A stretch of DNA of 64,000 nucleotides from SZUA-309 sp965230005 (GCA_965230005.1 OZ245934.1:1302001-1366000), one strand, 5' to 3'. Counted from the first letter of the stretch, positions 35,842 to 45,583 are shown. Notes: generated by a model not told the origin, from the letters alone. Numbers and translations are program-made.

Positions 35842-37148
35842 GACTTCTGAAACACCCCCAGCGTCTCCACATGCGCTGTGTGTGGAAACATGTCGTAGAT
35901 ACCTACCTGCTCCAGTACGAATCCTGCCTGTTTGAGCACCAGCGCATCGCTGGCAAAAGAAGCCGGCGAACAACTGACGTAGACGACGCGCCTGGCTCCA
36001 CTTCCGTCGAGCCAGGCACCAAGGTTCGGACCCGCTCCAGATCGCGGTGGATCCAGCAACAGGTAATCTGCCCTTCCCAGATGCAGGCAGTCGGGATGAT
36101 ACAGATCCTGCACGGCAAACTCACACCTCTCCTCGAGCCTGTTCAGACGGGCATTGAGCCACGCCCGTTCGATGGCATCCGGGGCAGCTTCCAGGCCTCG
36201 AACACGATAGCCCTGGGCCGCCAGCGCCAGGGAGAAGTTCCCGATACCACAGAACAGATCGAGAACCTGCGCACCCGGGACAGCCTGCAGATTGAGCACG
36301 GCCGCCCGCACGAGCTTGCGGTTCATGGCGAGGTTTACCTGGGTGAAGTCCATGGCTTTGAAGCGGAAGTTCAAACCGAAATCGGGGTTCGCGTAGCTCA
36401 GCGTGTCGCTGGCTGCGGCCATGGCATCGATCGGGCGGACCGTGTCGTAGCCGCCGCTCTGGCTGAAACAGCGGACACCATGGCGCGTGGCAAAGCGGCT
36501 GATGGCGCTTTCGTCTTCGGCCGTCAGGGGATCGAGGTGCCTGAACAGCAGTGCCTGGTCCCGGTCCCCGGCTGCCACCTCTACTTGCGGGATCCGATCC
36601 GGTGCACTCAGGCCCTCGATGAGCGCCTTCAGCGGCGCAAGGAGCTCGGCAAGTGATTCGGTCAGGGTCAGACAATGGTCCATGCGCCCGACGCGATTGC
36701 TGAAGGACTCGCGAAAGCCGACGAGGATCCGGCCGCCCACCTGACGAACGCCGAAGCGGGCTTTGGTCCGATAGTGATAGCGTGGCCCTCGGGTGGGCGG
36801 CAGAACACGCAGCGGCTCCACTCCCACGGCTGACAGGGCGTCGAGGAGTCCGCGCTCCTTCAAAGCCAGCTGCGCATCGTAGGCGAGATGCTGCATGGCA
36901 CAGCCTCCGCAACGCGGAAAGTAGCGACATGCAGGTTCACGGCGATCCACCGAAGGGTTTTCGATCTGCTGTGCTTCAGCCAGCCACTCCCCCTTTCTGC
37001 GCCGTAGCACCCGGACTTCGGCCACCTCATCGGCGAGGGCATTTTTAGTCCGTATGCGTCGTTCGTCCACGGCACTCAGCCCGCAGCCATCGTCGTCCAG
37101 ACGCTCGATGGTTACGGTGAGTTCCTGCGGCAGGCGGCGGCGTGCCAT
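35835..37148 (-). CDS. rlmD: 23S rRNA (uracil1939-C5)-methyltransferase RlmD
   Basis: Makes m5U1939 in 23S rRNA with SAM. An N-terminal TRAM domain is followed by the iron-sulfur motif CRYFPRCGGC (C-x5-C-x2-C) near residue 75, with a fourth cysteine in MDHCLTL. The SAM fold has VLDLFCGIGNFSLALA and the catalytic cysteine in YVSCSPASFA. The 437-residue length is normal. It touches recO (TGATG) upstream and relA downstream; rlmD-relA adjacency is known in Pseudomonas. Confidence 0.95.
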   Translation of the reverse strand: MARRRLPQELTVTIERLDDDGCGLSAVDERRIRTKNALADEVAEVRVLRRRKGEWLAEAQQIENPSVDRREPACRYFPRCGGCAMQHLAYDAQLALKERGLLDALSAVGVEPLRVLPPTRGPRYHYRTKARFGVRQVGGRILVGFRESFSNRVGRMDHCLTLTESLAELLAPLKALIEGLSAPDRIPQVEVAAGDRDQALLFRHLDPLTAEDESAISRFATRHGVRCFSQSGGYDTVRPIDAMAAASDTLSYANPDFGLNFRFKAMDFTQVNLAMNRKLVRAAVLNLQAVPGAQVLDLFCGIGNFSLALAAQGYRVRGLEAAPDAIERAWLNARLNRLEERCEFAVQDLYHPDCLHLGRADYLLLDPPRSGAGPNLGAWLDGSGARRVVYVSCSPASFASDALVLKQAGFVLEQVGIYDMFPHTAHVETLGVFQKSW

Positions 37149-37819
37149 CAGTGTTCTCTGACCAGCAGTTTTCGACTTTCCAGCGGCTTCGGTCCAAGGT
37201 GATGGGTCAGAGCCTGAGCAAAAAGCGTGCGCGCTGCTCGCCGGACCGCCGGGTCGTCGAAGCGTTCCTGGCCAATGCCTTTCAACAGCGCACCGCGCAC
37301 GCCAGCTTTCGCAGGCGCAAACCCCTGAACCGGAAACAGCTCATAGAGGACCGAATCTTCGATGGCTCGTCCTTCGAGGTCTGTGTTGAAATCCAACCCA
37401 TACCCCAATTCTTCAAGCAGCACTTTTTCGAAACTCCGCAGGGTTCGGGACGGTTCCTGATCCAGGGTACTCAGGGCCCAGTGCAGGGCCGCAAAAAGGC
37501 GCGGATGTGATTCGCGCTCACCGAGCAACCGTGTGAGGAGCTCCGCCAGATAAAAAGCGCTCGCCAGGCGATTTCCCTGGAACCAGTGCTGCTCCGAAAC
37601 CTCGAAAGCGGTCAGAGTGCCGAGACTCGTCCGGCCGGTCCAGCCGAGCCGTCCTTCCGCAAAGGGCTGCAGATCTCTGCCGCGGCGGCGGCCACGAACT
37701 CCCTTGGCGACGACGCTGACCCGTCCGTGGTCGAGCGTCAGCGCGGAGACGATCAGGCTGCTCTCACGGTAGGGACGGGTATGCAGAACGATCCCGGGTT
37801 CGTCGGCAACCCTAGTCAT
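37148..37819 (-). CDS. recO: DNA repair protein RecO
   Basis: Helps load RecA at gaps in the RecFOR pathway. The 223 residues start with an OB fold (GIVLHTRPYRESSLIVSAL; RVSVVAKGVRGRR) and continue with a helical domain (FYLAELLTRLLGERESH). No zinc-type cysteines are seen, as in other gammaproteobacterial RecO. Its start overlaps the end of era by 8 bases, the conserved rnc-era-recO order. Confidence 0.93.
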   Translation of the reverse strand: MTRVADEPGIVLHTRPYRESSLIVSALTLDHGRVSVVAKGVRGRRRGRDLQPFAEGRLGWTGRTSLGTLTAFEVSEQHWFQGNRLASAFYLAELLTRLLGERESHPRLFAALHWALSTLDQEPSRTLRSFEKVLLEELGYGLDFNTDLEGRAIEDSVLYELFPVQGFAPAKAGVRGALLKGIGQERFDDPAVRRAARTLFAQALTHHLGPKPLESRKLLVREH

Positions 37820-38696
37820 ACCCCATCCGTTTGAGCGCGGCAGAACTGTTCGTCCATCCCGGACGCACCTTGATCCAGAGCTTGAGCATGACCGGGCGCT
37901 CGAGCAGCGCCTCGATATCCTGGCGTGCTTCCTGACCGATCATCTTCAGCTTCTCTCCCCCTTTGCCGATGATGATGCGCTTCTGTCCGCTCCGCTCAAC
38001 GTAGATGTCAGCAGCGATGTCGACCCGGTTTTCGCCTTCATCGTAGTGTTCGATGACTACGGCCGTGCGGTGCGGTATCTCATCGCCGAGTCGGCGCATG
38101 AGTTTCTCGCGAATGATCTCCGAGACGATGAATTTCTCGGTCTGATCGGTGACCTGATCCGGTGGAAACAGGTGTGGATGTTCGGGCAGACGGCTGAATA
38201 CCTCTTCCCGGAGCGCATCGAGGCCCGTGCGCTTCAGGGCGGAGATGGGAATGATCACGTCGAAGACGCCAAGCTCGTGCAGGCGTTCGATCACAGGCAG
38301 GAGTTTTTCCTTCTGCTTGAGCTGATCGACCTTGTTGATCACGGCGATCGCGCGCGCACCGCTTCGGCGCAGATGCGCGAGCACGAGCTCGTCCTCTTCG
38401 GTCCACTGCTCCCGTTCCACGACCATGACAATGAGGTCGACGTCGTCGAGAACGCTGGTCGCCGAACGCACCATGATGCGGTTCATCTCCCGATCTGCAT
38501 GGTCATGAATCCCCGGCGTGTCCACGTAGATGGCCTGATTGGTGCCTTCCGTATCCACCCCGAGCATGATGTGACGCGTGGTCTGCGGCTTCCGGGAGGT
38601 AATGGCGAGCTTCTGCCGCAACAGATGATTCAGGAGCGTCGACTTGCCGACGTTGGGCCGGCCGATGAGCGCCACGTAGCCACAGCGTTCGGTCAT
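37812..38696 (-). CDS. era: GTPase Era
   Basis: GTPase needed for 30S maturation, binding the 3' end of 16S rRNA. The 294 residues have G1 GRPNVGKSTLLN, G3 DTPGIHDH, G4 NKVDQLK, and a C-terminal KH domain with RIIIGKGGEKLKMIGQEAR. It overlaps rnc by four bases upstream and recO downstream. Confidence 0.97.
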   Translation of the reverse strand: MTERCGYVALIGRPNVGKSTLLNHLLRQKLAITSRKPQTTRHIMLGVDTEGTNQAIYVDTPGIHDHADREMNRIMVRSATSVLDDVDLIVMVVEREQWTEEDELVLAHLRRSGARAIAVINKVDQLKQKEKLLPVIERLHELGVFDVIIPISALKRTGLDALREEVFSRLPEHPHLFPPDQVTDQTEKFIVSEIIREKLMRRLGDEIPHRTAVVIEHYDEGENRVDIAADIYVERSGQKRIIIGKGGEKLKMIGQEARQDIEALLERPVMLKLWIKVRPGWTNSSAALKRMGYD

Positions 38697-39397
38697 GATG
38701 CCTCTTTCTCCATGAGTTCCAGGAGGGCTTCTGCCGCAGCCTTCTCTGCAGCACGGCGACTTCGGCCACGACCCAGCGCGGTGAGACCGAGCGCTGGCAC
38801 GGCGCAGGAAACCGTGAAGGTGCGATCGTGATCGCTTCCTTCTTCGCTCACCACCGCGTAGCTCGGCAGGGCCAGGGCCTGAGCCTGCAGGCGTTCCTGC
38901 AGGCGCGTCTTCGCGTCTTTACTCACCTGGCGATCATCGAGCCGTGTGAGTTCATCGGCGTAGAGGTGTTCGATACAGGCTCTCGCCGCTGCCAGGCCGC
39001 CGTCGAGACTGATGGCACCAATCACCGCCTCCAGCGCATCGGCAATAATGGATGTCCGATCCCGTCCCCCGCTTTTACGTTCCCCACTCCCAAGTCTGAG
39101 AAACTCCCCGAGGCCCAGGCGGCGGGCGAGCACCGCAAGCGTGTCGCCACGGACCAGATCGGCACGCGTGATCGTCAGGGCGTCTTCAGCGCCATTGCTC
39201 GGATCGGCATAGAGGATGTCGGCAATCACATAGCCGAGCACGGCATCACCAAGAAACTCGAGACGTTCGTTGTGCAGCCGGGAATGACTTTTGTGGGTCA
39301 GGGCCTGGTCGAGCAGTCCCCTGTCGGTGAATTGATAGGCCAGACGCCGTTCGAGACGGTCGAGTTCGGTCGCCCTACTTGAACTGATACTGCTCAC
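38693..39397 (-). CDS. rnc: Ribonuclease III
   Basis: Cuts double-stranded RNA in rRNA and mRNA processing. The 234 residues have the signature NERLEFLGDAVLGYVIADIL and the second acidic block DALEAVIGAISLDGG, then a double-stranded RNA-binding domain (KTRLQERLQAQALALPSYAV; RSRRAAEKAAAEALL). The chosen start overlaps the upstream DUF4845 gene by 23 bases; it gives a short leader before the conserved LERRLAYQF. Confidence 0.96.
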   Translation of the reverse strand: MSSISSSRATELDRLERRLAYQFTDRGLLDQALTHKSHSRLHNERLEFLGDAVLGYVIADILYADPSNGAEDALTITRADLVRGDTLAVLARRLGLGEFLRLGSGERKSGGRDRTSIIADALEAVIGAISLDGGLAAARACIEHLYADELTRLDDRQVSKDAKTRLQERLQAQALALPSYAVVSEEGSDHDRTFTVSCAVPALGLTALGRGRSRRAAEKAAAEALLELMEKEAS

Positions 39398-39749
39398 TGA
39401 ACGTCAGCACGGCGTCGACGTTCGCCAGCAGCGGTTCGCGCCGCTCGTAGTTGACCGAAACGGTGGTCCCAGCCTTCTGCCGCTCGATCTTTACGATCTC
39501 TTTGAGGTCGAAGTCGCGCAGGTTGTTCACCCGGAAACGCTTCTGCAGCGATTCCCGGATCTCGGTCTTCGTCATGGTGTGGACCTGGGAGGCCGGCAGC
39601 GCCGAGAAGACGCTCTGCATGGTCCGCCAGTCTATGTAGTGCGGACCCAGCTTGAGGGTCAGCGAGACCACGGCCACGAGGCCGATGAGTCCGGCGAGCA
39701 TGCCCAGAGCACCTGCACCGCGTTGTTTCCGTACCGTTCGCATCATCAT
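39375..39749 (-). CDS. DUF4845 family membrane protein
   Basis: A 124-residue protein found between lepB and rnc in many Pseudomonas-like genomes. It has a basic N-terminus (RTVRKQRGAGALG), one hydrophobic segment (about residues 14-32: LGMLAGLIGLVAVVSLTLK), then a small periplasmic domain starting LGPHYIDWRTMQSV. The N-terminal pattern looks like a pilin-type leader but lacks a clear cleavage motif. Function is unknown; the neighbours suggest a link to protein export or RNA processing only by position. Confidence 0.85.
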   Translation of the reverse strand: MMMRTVRKQRGAGALGMLAGLIGLVAVVSLTLKLGPHYIDWRTMQSVFSALPASQVHTMTKTEIRESLQKRFRVNNLRDFDLKEIVKIERQKAGTTVSVNYERREPLLANVDAVLTFSEQYQFK

Positions 39750-39827
39750 GTCCTATGACGTTTCTGCTGCATCCACGCACCGTCGGTCGAAGCCACAGCA
39801 CCTCGAGGTGTTGCGTACCGTCGAGGT

Positions 39828-40634
39828 TCAGAACCATCGGTTCCGGGAGAAAGTCGGCCAGTTGAACCCGGGGGCTTTGTGCACCCAGATCGCGACCGCT
39901 TTTCCGACGATGTTGCTTTCGTGGGCAAAGCCCCACTTACGGCTGTCTTCACTCTTACCGCGGTTGTCACCCATCATGAAGTAAGAGTCTTCCGGAACCG
40001 TCCACTCCCGCGTCTGCCCGCCGATCTGATAGCGATAGATCTGGTGCGAACTGTCGTCGAAAGTTTCCGTATATTCTCTGATCGGGATGTATCCGAATGG
40101 GGTACGTTCCTCAAACTGAGCAATGAATTCGTAATCTGCACGCTCGCCATTTATGTAAAGTGCCTTGTTTTCATAGCGAATCACATCCCCAGGCAAACCG
40201 ATCACGCGTTTGATGAAATAGCGCGGGTCGTGGGGAGGCACAAACACCATGATGTCCCCGCGCTGGGGCCGGCCCACGTCGAAGATCTTGGTGCCAAACA
40301 CCGGCAGGCGGATCCCATAAGCAAATTTGTTTACGAGAACGAAGTCCCCAACCTCCAGTGTTGGCACCATGGACTCGGAGGGGATCTGATAGGGCTCGGC
40401 GAGGAAACTGCGTAACACCAGCACCAAGAGCAGGATCGGGAAAAAAGAGCGGGCGTACTCGACAACGACCGGTTCACGGACTGCCTCTGCCAGCTGCTGC
40501 TCGGTGCTGCCGCTCTCAACCAGGGCTTCTTTCGCCTCCACGCGCCGAGGCTTGAGGACCAGCGCATCGAAAGCCCAGATGACTCCGGAGATGAGCACGG
40601 CCCAGCTCAGGACCAGTGGCATATCAATGTCCAA
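39828..40634 (-). CDS. lepB: Signal peptidase I
   Basis: Cleaves signal peptides of exported proteins at the inner membrane. The 268 residues have two membrane segments (residues 5-20 and 60-80), the catalytic serine in IPSESMVPTL, the catalytic lysine in YFIKRVIGLPGD, and the box E MGDNRGKSEDSRKWG. It follows lepA by 27 bases, as expected. Confidence 0.97.
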   Translation of the reverse strand: MDIDMPLVLSWAVLISGVIWAFDALVLKPRRVEAKEALVESGSTEQQLAEAVREPVVVEYARSFFPILLLVLVLRSFLAEPYQIPSESMVPTLEVGDFVLVNKFAYGIRLPVFGTKIFDVGRPQRGDIMVFVPPHDPRYFIKRVIGLPGDVIRYENKALYINGERADYEFIAQFEERTPFGYIPIREYTETFDDSSHQIYRYQIGGQTREWTVPEDSYFMMGDNRGKSEDSRKWGFAHESNIVGKAVAIWVHKAPGFNWPTFSRNRWF

Positions 40635-40661
40635 GCGCTTTGCCTCCTACCGTTCGTCCCG

Positions 40662-42458
40662 TCAGCGTTCGACCTTGAGGGCCGCGAGGAAGGCTTCCTG
40701 CGGAATCTCCACGCGCCCGAGCTGCTTCATGCGCTTCTTGCCCGCTTTCTGCTTCTCGAGCAGCTTTTTCTTCCGGGTGACGTCACCACCATAGCATTTG
40801 GCGGTGACGTTCTTCCTGAGTGCCTTCACCGTTTGCCGCGCAATGATCTGGCCGCCGATCGCCGCCTGGATGGCCACATCGAACATCTGCCGGGGAATGA
40901 GCTCCTTCATTTTTTCCGCCAGCTGTCGACCGCGCGACTGCGCCTGATCCCGATGCACGATCATCGCCAGCGCGTCGACCCGCTCACCGTTAATGAGAAT
41001 GTCGAGCTTGACCAGCTTCGACGCGTCGAAGCGGGCAAAACTGTAGTCGAGGGAAGCGAAGCCTCGACTCACGGACTTCAACCGATCGAAGAAATCCATG
41101 ACCACTTCGTTCATGGGCATTTCCCAGTGCATGGACACCTGACCCGAGGAGTACTGCATGTTCTTCTGTACGCCTCGGCGTTCCACGCAGAGACTGATGA
41201 CGTTACCCACGTAATCCTGCGGCACGAGGATGTTCACGTCGGCAATGGGCTCGCGCATCTCCGCAAAGTTCGGCGGTAGCCGAGAGGGATTGTCGACCTG
41301 GACGACGCTGCCGTCGTTAAGCGCCACTTCATAAACGACCGTCGGCGCCGAGGTAATCAGATCGAGATCATATTCCCGTTCGAGGCGTTCCTGGATGATC
41401 TCCATGTGCAGCATGCCGAGGAAGCCGCAGCGAAAGCCGAACCCGAGCGCGTCCGAGGTTTCCGGCTCGTAGAACAGCGAAGCATCGTTGAGGGTCAGTT
41501 TCTCGAGCGCTTCCCGGAAGCTCTCGAAGTCCTCGGAATTCACGGGGAACAGTCCCGCAAAAACCTGCGGCTTTACCCGCGCGAAACCCGGCAGCGCGGC
41601 GACCTCATCGGCGTGTTTCGCAAGGACGATCGTATCCCCTACCGGGGCACCGTGAATGTCCTTGATCCCGGCGATGATGTAGCCGACTTCTCCGGAGCGC
41701 AGCGCCTCCTGCGGCGTGCGCTTCGGCGTGAAGCATCCGACTTCGTCGACCACGTGGGTCTTGCCCAGAGATTTGATGAGGACCTTGTCGCCTTTGCCGA
41801 TCGACCCATCGACGACGCGCACCAGAGAGACGATACCCAGGTAGTTGTCGAACCAGGAGTCGATGATCAGGGCCTGCAGCGGCTTCTCGCGATCACCCTC
41901 CGGCGCCGGAATGTCGCGCACGAGGCGCTCCAGCAGTTCGGGCACCCCTTCGCCGGTTTTGGCGCTGATGCTGATCACGTCGGTGGTATCGAGACCGATG
42001 ATGTCTTCGATCTCGGCGGCCACCTTTGCAGGCTCAGCCTGAGGCAGATCAATCTTGTTCAGCACCGGCAGGACTTCGAGGCCCTGATCAATGGCCGTGT
42101 AGCAGTTCGCCACGGACTGCGCTTCCACGCCCTGGGCGGCATCGACAACCAGCAGCGCCCCCTCGCAGGCCGCCAGGGAACGGGATACCTCATAACTGAA
42201 GTCGACATGGCCAGGGGTGTCGATGAAGTTCAGCTGGTAGGTTTCGCCATCTGCCGCCTGATAGTCGAGGGTGACGCTCTGGGCCTTGATGGTGATCCCC
42301 CGCTCCCGCTCGAGGTCCATGGAATCGAGCACCTGAGCTTCCATCTCCCGTTCGGAGAGACCGCCGCACAGTTGGATGAGCCGGTCAGCCAGCGTCGACT
42401 TGCCGTGATCGATATGGGCGATGATGGAAAAATTCCGGATACGATCGGGTTCGGACAC
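40662..42458 (-). CDS. lepA: Elongation factor 4 (LepA)
   Basis: Ribosome-binding GTPase implicated in back-translocation and 30S assembly. The 598 residues have G1 AHIDHGKSTLAD, G3 DTPGHVDFSYE, G4 NKIDLPQA, and the LepA C-terminal domain (RQTVKALRKNVTAKCYGGD). The start is a GTG at 42458. It lies 122 bases after degP, which hold no visible signal. Confidence 0.98.
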   Translation of the reverse strand: MSEPDRIRNFSIIAHIDHGKSTLADRLIQLCGGLSEREMEAQVLDSMDLERERGITIKAQSVTLDYQAADGETYQLNFIDTPGHVDFSYEVSRSLAACEGALLVVDAAQGVEAQSVANCYTAIDQGLEVLPVLNKIDLPQAEPAKVAAEIEDIIGLDTTDVISISAKTGEGVPELLERLVRDIPAPEGDREKPLQALIIDSWFDNYLGIVSLVRVVDGSIGKGDKVLIKSLGKTHVVDEVGCFTPKRTPQEALRSGEVGYIIAGIKDIHGAPVGDTIVLAKHADEVAALPGFARVKPQVFAGLFPVNSEDFESFREALEKLTLNDASLFYEPETSDALGFGFRCGFLGMLHMEIIQERLEREYDLDLITSAPTVVYEVALNDGSVVQVDNPSRLPPNFAEMREPIADVNILVPQDYVGNVISLCVERRGVQKNMQYSSGQVSMHWEMPMNEVVMDFFDRLKSVSRGFASLDYSFARFDASKLVKLDILINGERVDALAMIVHRDQAQSRGRQLAEKMKELIPRQMFDVAIQAAIGGQIIARQTVKALRKNVTAKCYGGDVTRKKKLLEKQKAGKKRMKQLGRVEIPQEAFLAALKVER

Positions 42459-42580
42459 GGTCTTCGTCGTTGGCGTCTGTTTCGGGGAACTTCAGTAAAG
42501 AGCCAGGCCGCCGGTGCGCACTGGCCCGACGGCGCGCGAGTTTAGCCTATCTCACGCCGTCAAGGCGAGGCGCGGCCCCC

Positions 42581-44020
42581 TCAGTCCGGCACCCTCAGGG
42601 CCAGGAAAAGCGGCGCCTGGCCGCGGATGACGAGCACGGCCACCGAGCGCCCGGGCTCCAGATCATCGGCAATGGCAAAGAAGCTGTCCGGATCCGTCAC
42701 GGCCTGGTTGTCGAGTTTGGTGACGATGTCTCCGGGCCGGAGCCCGCTTTCCCGAGCAGATCCGCTCGCATCGGTGATCCGTACACCGCCCGTGATGGAC
42801 AACCGCTCGAGTACGGCATCCTCGACGGGCTCCACCGTGAGACCGAGCCTCGACGATCCACCACCCTCGGTGGATCGACTGCTCACGACAGGCTCACCGC
42901 GCTCCGGCGCTTCGCCGATGGTCAGCTGCAGTTCGATGGCTTCACCGTTTCGGATCACGTCGAGATCAGCCTCGCTGCCGGCGCGGATGCGACCCACGAA
43001 GTGCGGCAGTTCAGACGAGAAATCGATGGGATGATCGTTGATGGCCGTAATGATGTCCTGCTCGAGAATGCCACCGGCCTCTGCAGGTGAGCCCTCGAGT
43101 ACCCGGGAAATCAACGCGCCGTGGGGGCGATCGAGGCCTAGCGCCTCTGCAAGGTCCTTGTCCACGTCCTGAATCATGACGCCGAGCCAGCCCCGGGACA
43201 CCCGGCCCGTCTCTTTCAGCTGCTCCACCACCTCCATGGCCACGTTGATGGGAATCGCAAAGGACACCCCCATGAAGCCGCCGGAGTTCGAATAGATCTG
43301 TGAGTTGATGCCGATGACCTCACCGGCGAGGTTAAACAGCGGTCCGCCGGAGTTGCCCGGATTGATGGCCACGTCGGTCTGCAGATAAGGCACGTAGTTT
43401 TCGTTCAACTCCGTGGGCAGTGATCGACCTTTGGCGCTGACGATGCCGGCAGTGACCGAATAGTCGAAGCCGAAGGGAGATCCGATGGCCAGCACCCACT
43501 CCCCCACCTTGAGCTTTTCCGAGTCTCCGAGGGTGACAGAAGGCAGGTCTTTGGCATCGACGCGAAGGACGGCAAGATCGGAACGGGGGTCCGCGCCGAC
43601 GAGTTCCGCCGTCAGTTCCCGACGATCAGAGAAGCGCACCAGTATCTCATCGGCACCATCAACGACGTGGTTATTCGTCAACACGTAACCATCGCCGAGG
43701 ACGAAGCCGGACCCCAGGGAACGCGGCCGCTGATAAGGCTGCGGAGATCCACGGTCCGGCGGGAAGAAGCGCCGGAAAAACTCGTCCAGCTCCTCGTTGC
43801 GGCTGCGCGGTCGGGCGCCATCACGGTCCTCGAGGCGACGAACCGTGGAAATGTTGACGACGGCAGCCCCGTTCGTTTCCACGAGCTCGGTGAAGTCCGG
43901 CAGTTCGCGGGCCTGGGCAAGGGGCTGCACCGCCAATAACAGGAGGGCAACCAACCCGAGGCAGAAGCCTGAAGTGCCCGCCTCAGGGCGGCCTTGCATG
44001 AACATGTTTGCTCCGATCAT
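42581..44020 (-). CDS. degP: Periplasmic serine endoprotease DegP/MucD
   Basis: Degrades misfolded envelope proteins; in the sigma E cluster it corresponds to MucD. The ATG at 44020 has AGGAAG five bases upstream and gives 479 residues with a signal peptide ending near LAQARE. The trypsin-like triad is visible as LTNNHVVDGA (His), SDLAVLRV (Asp) and NPGNSGGPLF (Ser), followed by two PDZ domains (GWLGVMIQDV; ARESGLRPGDIVTKL). The frame is open upstream, but into rseC. Confidence 0.96.
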   Translation of the reverse strand: MIGANMFMQGRPEAGTSGFCLGLVALLLLAVQPLAQARELPDFTELVETNGAAVVNISTVRRLEDRDGARPRSRNEELDEFFRRFFPPDRGSPQPYQRPRSLGSGFVLGDGYVLTNNHVVDGADEILVRFSDRRELTAELVGADPRSDLAVLRVDAKDLPSVTLGDSEKLKVGEWVLAIGSPFGFDYSVTAGIVSAKGRSLPTELNENYVPYLQTDVAINPGNSGGPLFNLAGEVIGINSQIYSNSGGFMGVSFAIPINVAMEVVEQLKETGRVSRGWLGVMIQDVDKDLAEALGLDRPHGALISRVLEGSPAEAGGILEQDIITAINDHPIDFSSELPHFVGRIRAGSEADLDVIRNGEAIELQLTIGEAPERGEPVVSSRSTEGGGSSRLGLTVEPVEDAVLERLSITGGVRITDASGSARESGLRPGDIVTKLDNQAVTDPDSFFAIADDLEPGRSVAVLVIRGQAPLFLALRVPD

Positions 44021-44054
44021 CGTACTTCCTGATTCCTGAAGGGCCGGTCTCCTC

Positions 44055-44522
44055 CTAAGGATCCACCGCAACCACCCGAGTGGGAACGCCACCGACCGAA
44101 AGCGGCCGGGTGCGTACATCCAGGAGCGCGGCCCCTCGCCCGGCAAGCCTGTGGCCCAGCCCCAGCGCCAGCGGCAACCCGCTGGCACCCAACAACGCGG
44201 CCAGCGCCGGCCACCGCGGGGCCACAACAGCCAGCGCCCCAAAGACCAGCAGCGCTGGCCCGAAGACACCGAGCACCGCGGCATTGAGCCCGCGGGCGCT
44301 CACCGACAGCTGCACGGCATGGTCGCCGGTCCCGGGGGAAAACGACGTGAGAGGCAGGCGCTGAGGTTGCCGCGGTGATCCGCAGCGTGTCGCGCAGCCC
44401 GCGCATGGTACGCCCACCTCCAGCGACGTGCACCCATCCGCATCGGTGACGATCCGGCCCGGACGCTCGAGACGGCGGTGGCCTGTCTTAACCAGAGTCG
44501 GCTGCGATAAAGAAGGCTTCAT
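44055..44522 (-). CDS. rseC: SoxR-reducing/sigma-E regulatory protein RseC (MucC)
   Basis: Small inner-membrane protein of the sigma E cluster, also found in the Rsx system that reduces SoxR. The 155 residues carry a cysteine motif near residues 40-47 (CAGCATRC) and two hydrophobic segments (LGVFGPALLVFGALAVVA; ALAALLGASGLPLALGLG), the RseC layout. It lies between rseB and degP. Conservation is weak outside these features. Confidence 0.82.
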   Translation of the reverse strand: MKPSLSQPTLVKTGHRRLERPGRIVTDADGCTSLEVGVPCAGCATRCGSPRQPQRLPLTSFSPGTGDHAVQLSVSARGLNAAVLGVFGPALLVFGALAVVAPRWPALAALLGASGLPLALGLGHRLAGRGAALLDVRTRPLSVGGVPTRVVAVDP

Positions 44523-44533
44523 CGGCGTGGACG

Positions 44534-45583
44534 CTATTGAAAGCGGATGGATTGTGCGATCCGCTTGGCGGTGTCCGTCGGCAGCTCGCCGACGAGGGTG
44601 ACCAGATGCGCAGCCGCATCAGGCCCCTGCGTCAGGGTGGTCACGGCGACGGTTGCGCCGTTGCGCGACACCATATCCGCCGCACCGGCCGGCGGCATGT
44701 CTTCGATGAACACCGAAAACGCCGCGAGACCGTCGGAATACATGAGCGTGTTTACGGATTTGTCGTCACCCATGGTGCGCCGCGTGCTGGTACTCGCCAT
44801 GGAGAAGCCATCAGGAAGCCAGTCCGCGGACCAGCGCACGTCGGCAGCCACGGGCACCGAAGGCTGGGAGTCGAGGGTGAAGTTACTGACTTTCGCCAGC
44901 TCCTCCCGGCCGCTCGGATCCAGCGCCCTGGGGTCGACGCCTTCGCCAATGACGAGCGTGCTGAACTGGAAAATCTCGAGCGGCCGCCCGTCGGTTCCGA
45001 CGAGCTCTGACTTCAGCAGCAGGTGCGTCTCCTGATCGAGCCAGAGTCGATAGCCGAAGCGGTTATCGTCGAGCGGTACCACCGCGAGCCGCACGGCAGG
45101 ACGGTCGGCGATGCGGTCCTCGCCAAAATAGCGCAGGTCGTAGTTGTCAGAAATCTCATCGTAGCGGCGCACGAACGCTCTTGCGAAAGGCCCGGCGGGG
45201 AGACTGGATTCGAGCGTCAGCAGGTCGTCGCCGGGCATCAGGATACAGACCACTTCTTCGCCGCGCCGAACGATCTCCCGGGGCGCACCGTTCTGGTGGA
45301 TGAGGCGTTCGTGCTGCTCGCCGTCGACCACCATGTGCACGATGCGCAGGCTCGCGAGTTCTGCACCGCTGAAATAGCTGAAGACACCGTCGTAGCTGAG
45401 GGTGTTGAAGGCGTCGTTCATACCCGCGAGCAGCGCCCGCGGATCCTGCTCACCCTCTTCAGCCTGTGCCGCTCCAGAGGCGCCGACGGCTGCCGCGACG
45501 GCCAGGATCAGTGCCGCCCACCGGCGGCGGAGCGCTGACTCCGCACTCGCAGACCGCCTAAACCTCGGCCCCAGCCCCTTCAC
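44534..45583 (-). CDS. rseB: Sigma-E factor regulatory protein RseB (MucB)
   Basis: Periplasmic protein that binds RseA and shields it from proteolysis; thought to sense mislocalised lipids or LPS. The GTG at 45583 with GAGGGG seven bases upstream gives 349 residues; a TTG at 45622, overlapping the rseA stop, is the other choice. A signal peptide ends near GAAQAEEG. The LolA-like first domain (LSYDGVFSYFSGAELASLRI) and the smaller C-terminal domain (WSADWLPDGF; FSVFIEDM) are recognisable. Confidence 0.9.
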   Translation of the reverse strand: MKGLGPRFRRSASAESALRRRWAALILAVAAAVGASGAAQAEEGEQDPRALLAGMNDAFNTLSYDGVFSYFSGAELASLRIVHMVVDGEQHERLIHQNGAPREIVRRGEEVVCILMPGDDLLTLESSLPAGPFARAFVRRYDEISDNYDLRYFGEDRIADRPAVRLAVVPLDDNRFGYRLWLDQETHLLLKSELVGTDGRPLEIFQFSTLVIGEGVDPRALDPSGREELAKVSNFTLDSQPSVPVAADVRWSADWLPDGFSMASTSTRRTMGDDKSVNTLMYSDGLAAFSVFIEDMPPAGAADMVSRNGATVAVTTLTQGPDAAAHLVTLVGELPTDTAKRIAQSIRFQ

